Positions 62,028 through 64,000 of a stretch of DNA of 64,000 nt are shown here, piece after piece (position 1 is the stretch's first letter; each line of letters begins with the position of its first letter). The DNA comes from Roseiarcus sp963813195 (GTDB taxonomy: Bacteria > Pseudomonadota > Alphaproteobacteria > Rhizobiales > Beijerinckiaceae). Below the pieces are notes generated by a model that saw only the letters and a list, made by a program, of their open reading frames with translations, did not search any database and was not told the DNA's origin. The stretch covers positions 1-64,000 of the forward strand of contig CAWEYC010000016.1 of the NCBI GenBank assembly GCA_963813195.1, in the 5' to 3' direction. A program made the position numbers and the translations under genes.

Positions 62028-63164
62028 TCAGGGTTTGCCGCCCCAGCGCTGGGGATAGCCGGGCAGATCCTTGCACCCGCACATCGCGTAGTGCAGCGGC
62101 GGCATCTTCGGATCGACGTAGGAGGCGAGCGTCGCCTGCGTGATGTCGGGCTGCGGCAGCTTCCAGGTCGGTCCGATCACCGGCTCGCCCTTCAGGATCT
62201 TCAGCGCGGCGATGATCGCCGAGCGCCATTGATAGGTGGGATAGGTCGGGGCGAACGCGGTCAGCTTCTCCTTCTGCCATTTGACGAGAAAGTCTTCCTG
62301 ATCCTCGCCGGTGATGATCGGATAAGGCTGGCCGGCATCCTCGAACGCTTCGATCGCCGCGACCGCCGTCGCGCCGGCGTCCATCCAGATGGCGTCGATT
62401 TTGCCGAAGCGCCTGATGTAGTCCTCGACAATCGACTTGGTCTTGGCGTTGTCGCCGTTGGTGAATTCGGCGCCGACGACGTCGATGCCTTTCTCCTTGA
62501 AGATGCGATTGGCGGCCGACCAGCGCGTCTCCAGCACGTCGACGCCGGGCAGAATGCGCAGGCCCAGCACCTTGCCGCCCTTCGGGAGTTTCTCGGCGAT
62601 GAAGTTGGCCGTCTGGATGCCCCAACCGTAGCCGCCGATCGGATTGACGAAGGTCACCGGACATTGGGTCAGCACGCCGCGATCGAACACGACGACAGGC
62701 AGTTTCTTGCACGCTGCCTCGACGGCTGGCGTCAGCGCCGCTGTCGTGTTGGGAGACACAATGAGGATGTCGCACTGATCGCCGGACACGAACGAATTGA
62801 TGTCGGAGATCTGCTTATCGTCCTTACCTTCCGCGTCGGCGGCGGTGAAGGATTTGATGTCGGACTTGTCCGCCTGGACTTGCGCCTGCATGTCCGTCCA
62901 ACCGACCACGCGCCACGGATTGTCGACTCCGGCGTTGGAGAAACAGATCCGGTACGGCCCGGGTTTCTTGTATTTGGACGTGTCGACTTCCTTGCCGCCG
63001 AGGTTCTGCTCCCAGGGCTTGCCCTCGGGTCCTTGCGGCTTCATCGACAGCAGTTGCTTGGCGTATTCGAAGTCTTTCGGGTTGTCGAAATTTTGGGCCG
63101 TCGCCGCCGTCGCGATCGCCATCGCGACGCCGACGATGAGAATGCCGATTGGGACTCTATGCAT
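62028..63164 (-). CDS. Sugar-type ABC substrate-binding protein
   Basis: A 378-residue protein, ATG 63164 behind AAGGAG. Signal peptide MHRVPIGILIVGVAMAIATA ends near TATAQ. The fold shows PYRICFSNAGVDNPWRVVG, CDILIVSPNTTAALTPAVEA, PVVVFDRGVLTQCPVTFVNP and DAIWMDAGATAVAAIEAFED. The C-terminus carries CGCKDLPGYPQRW. It belongs to the operon with the permease upstream and shares its ligand-fold start with the chimera regulator at 59143-60537. Confidence 0.88.
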   Translation of the reverse strand: MHRVPIGILIVGVAMAIATAATAQNFDNPKDFEYAKQLLSMKPQGPEGKPWEQNLGGKEVDTSKYKKPGPYRICFSNAGVDNPWRVVGWTDMQAQVQADKSDIKSFTAADAEGKDDKQISDINSFVSGDQCDILIVSPNTTAALTPAVEAACKKLPVVVFDRGVLTQCPVTFVNPIGGYGWGIQTANFIAEKLPKGGKVLGLRILPGVDVLETRWSAANRIFKEKGIDVVGAEFTNGDNAKTKSIVEDYIRRFGKIDAIWMDAGATAVAAIEAFEDAGQPYPIITGEDQEDFLVKWQKEKLTAFAPTYPTYQWRSAIIAALKILKGEPVIGPTWKLPQPDITQATLASYVDPKMPPLHYAMCGCKDLPGYPQRWGGKP

Positions 63165-63217
63165 GAGACTCTCCTTGGACGGACCGCCTTCGGCGGCGAT
63201 TGAGGGCATTCGCCCCT

Positions 63218-64000
63218 TTATCCGGCGCGGCGCAGGCGGTAGGCCCCCGACGCCACGGCCGAAATCAGAATGAGGCCCTGCGCGGCGTCGCGCAGGGATT
63301 GCGGCAGACCCAGAAGATTGAGCAGCGTGAACAGAGCAAACAGGCTGAACGCGCCGGCGACCGCGCCGACGACGCTGCCCCGGCCGCCCATCAACGGAAC
63401 CCCGCCGATCACGCAGGCGGCGATCGCCTGCAAGGCGAGGCCAGTGCCGACGCCGACGGAGACGCCTCCGAAGCCGCCCAGCAAGATGCCGCCCGTGACG
63501 GCGCTGAGCGCCGAGATCACGAAGGCGGCGACGCGGGTGGCGGAGACGCGAATGCCCGCGAGTTCGGCCGCGCGCGGATTGTCGCCGACCGCGAACACGC
63601 GTTGCCCGAATACCGTCAGATGCAACCCCCAGTAGGCGATGAAGGTGAAAGCGACGAGCACGCCGACCGCGATCGGGAACGTGCCGACGATTGGCACATC
63701 GTGAATCACGAGGCGGCCGAACGCCCTGAAATTGTCCGGGAGATAGCCGCGCGGCGAGCCGCCGGACCACATCATCGCCGTACCGTCGAGGCTCAGCAGC
63801 ATGCCGAGCGTCGCGATGATGGAAGGAACTTTGAGGAAGGAGACGATCAGCCCGTTCAGCGCGCCGACGCCGAGCCCGATGCCGTACAACGCCGCTATCG
63901 TCCACCAGGTGTTGGCGGGATCGTTGTCGGCCAGCATCGATCCGCCGATGACCGTCAGCGTGACGAGCGCGCTCATCGACAGATCGAAACCGCCGGACGC
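63218..64000 (-). CDS. Ribose-type ABC permease, 5' part outside the window
   Basis: An RbsC-like permease that enters from the right edge with ASGGFDLSMSALVTLTVIGG; the start is beyond the window. It includes GIGLGVGALNGLIVSFLKVP, WSGGSPRGYLPDNFRAFG and FGQRVFAVGDNPRAAELAGI. About 260 residues are visible. It stands 54 bases before the binding-protein gene, same direction. The SPRG-LP/SGFR loop resembles that of the permease at 40258-41205, hinting at related ligands. Confidence 0.9.
   Translation of the reverse strand, partial: ASGGFDLSMSALVTLTVIGGSMLADNDPANTWWTIAALYGIGLGVGALNGLIVSFLKVPSIIATLGMLLSLDGTAMMWSGGSPRGYLPDNFRAFGRLVIHDVPIVGTFPIAVGVLVAFTFIAYWGLHLTVFGQRVFAVGDNPRAAELAGIRVSATRVAAFVISALSAVTGGILLGGFGGVSVGVGTGLALQAIAACVIGGVPLMGGRGSVVGAVAGAFSLFALFTLLNLLGLPQSLRDAAQGLILISAVASGAYRLRRAG

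Noticed and set aside
63165..63905. Upstream extension of the binding-protein frame
   Set aside because: The extension overlaps the permease in another frame; the AAGGAG site and the signal peptide fix the start at 63164.

Overview
The window looks like a high-GC alphaproteobacterial chromosome, most likely Hyphomicrobiales (Rhizobiales). The reasons are the CpaABCEF/TadBC pilus locus of the alphaproteobacterial type, a Rhizobiales-type porin, a CtrA-like half-box upstream of the pilin gene, and several sugar and branched-chain-type ABC uptake systems. No rRNA, tRNA or CRISPR array was seen.

Layout. (1) 1-9.3 kb is accessory and decayed: a truncated Tn7/Mu-type transposase remnant that cuts off a secreted-protein gene, a Tat-secreted sulfatase with two frameshifts, a porin with one frameshift, a frameshifted tyrosine recombinase, and an IS110-family gene split by a complete IS3-family (IS407-group) element with clear terminal repeats and a 4-bp target duplication. 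A RidA-family gene follows. (2) 9.5-24.7 kb, all on the minus strand, is a Tad/Flp pilus operon (two flp pilins, cpaA, cpaB, cpaE, cpaF, tadB, tadC, TadE/TadG-type minor pilins, a TadD-type lipoprotein, the cpaC secretin and a small lipoprotein). Two lipid-type enzyme genes sit inside it (an ICMT/PEMT-like methyltransferase and a fatty acid hydroxylase), and a 618-residue membrane protein of unknown function lies at its end. (3) 25.4-33.8 kb is a sugar-type catabolic module: DhaK/DhaL-type kinase subunits diverge from a substrate-binding protein, RbsA-like ATPase, permease and lactonase-like metallo-hydrolase, with a SorC-family regulator. (4) 34.4-40.1 kb is an acyl-CoA module: TetR regulator, a two-subunit B12-dependent acyl-CoA mutase with an unusual active-site region, its MeaB-type GTPase, and on the other strand a PaaI-type thioesterase and a PaaK-like CoA ligase. 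(5) 40.2-42.2 kb is a leftover of a ribose-type transporter plus a FadR-type regulator. (6) 42.6-57.6 kb is a long plus-strand operon: FAH-family hydrolase, alpha/beta hydrolase, amidohydrolase, a branched-chain-type ABC transporter with a fused LivH-LivM permease, a LivF ATPase fused to a UPF0261 (Tm-1-like) domain, the Tm-1 partner TIM barrel, a long flotillin-like protein, and two SRPBCC proteins, one fused to a quinone oxidoreductase. (7) 57.7-64 kb holds a second amidohydrolase, two IclR-type regulators (one fused to a periplasmic-binding-protein fold), a sugar epimerase-like enzyme, and a substrate-binding protein and permease that run off the window.

How it may fit together: regions 4 to 7 read as an uptake and degradation island for one or more organic acids, lactones or amides that enter through dedicated ABC systems, are hydrolysed, activated to CoA thioesters and rearranged by a B12 mutase. 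The substrate cannot be read from sequence. The most unusual items are the ABC-ATPase/UPF0261 fusion with its separate TIM-barrel partner, the divergent mutase, and the IclR/periplasmic-binding-protein chimera. Six frameshifts between 1.7 and 23.3 kb are each explained by one surplus A:T base pair in a short run, so those genes may be intact in the living organism.
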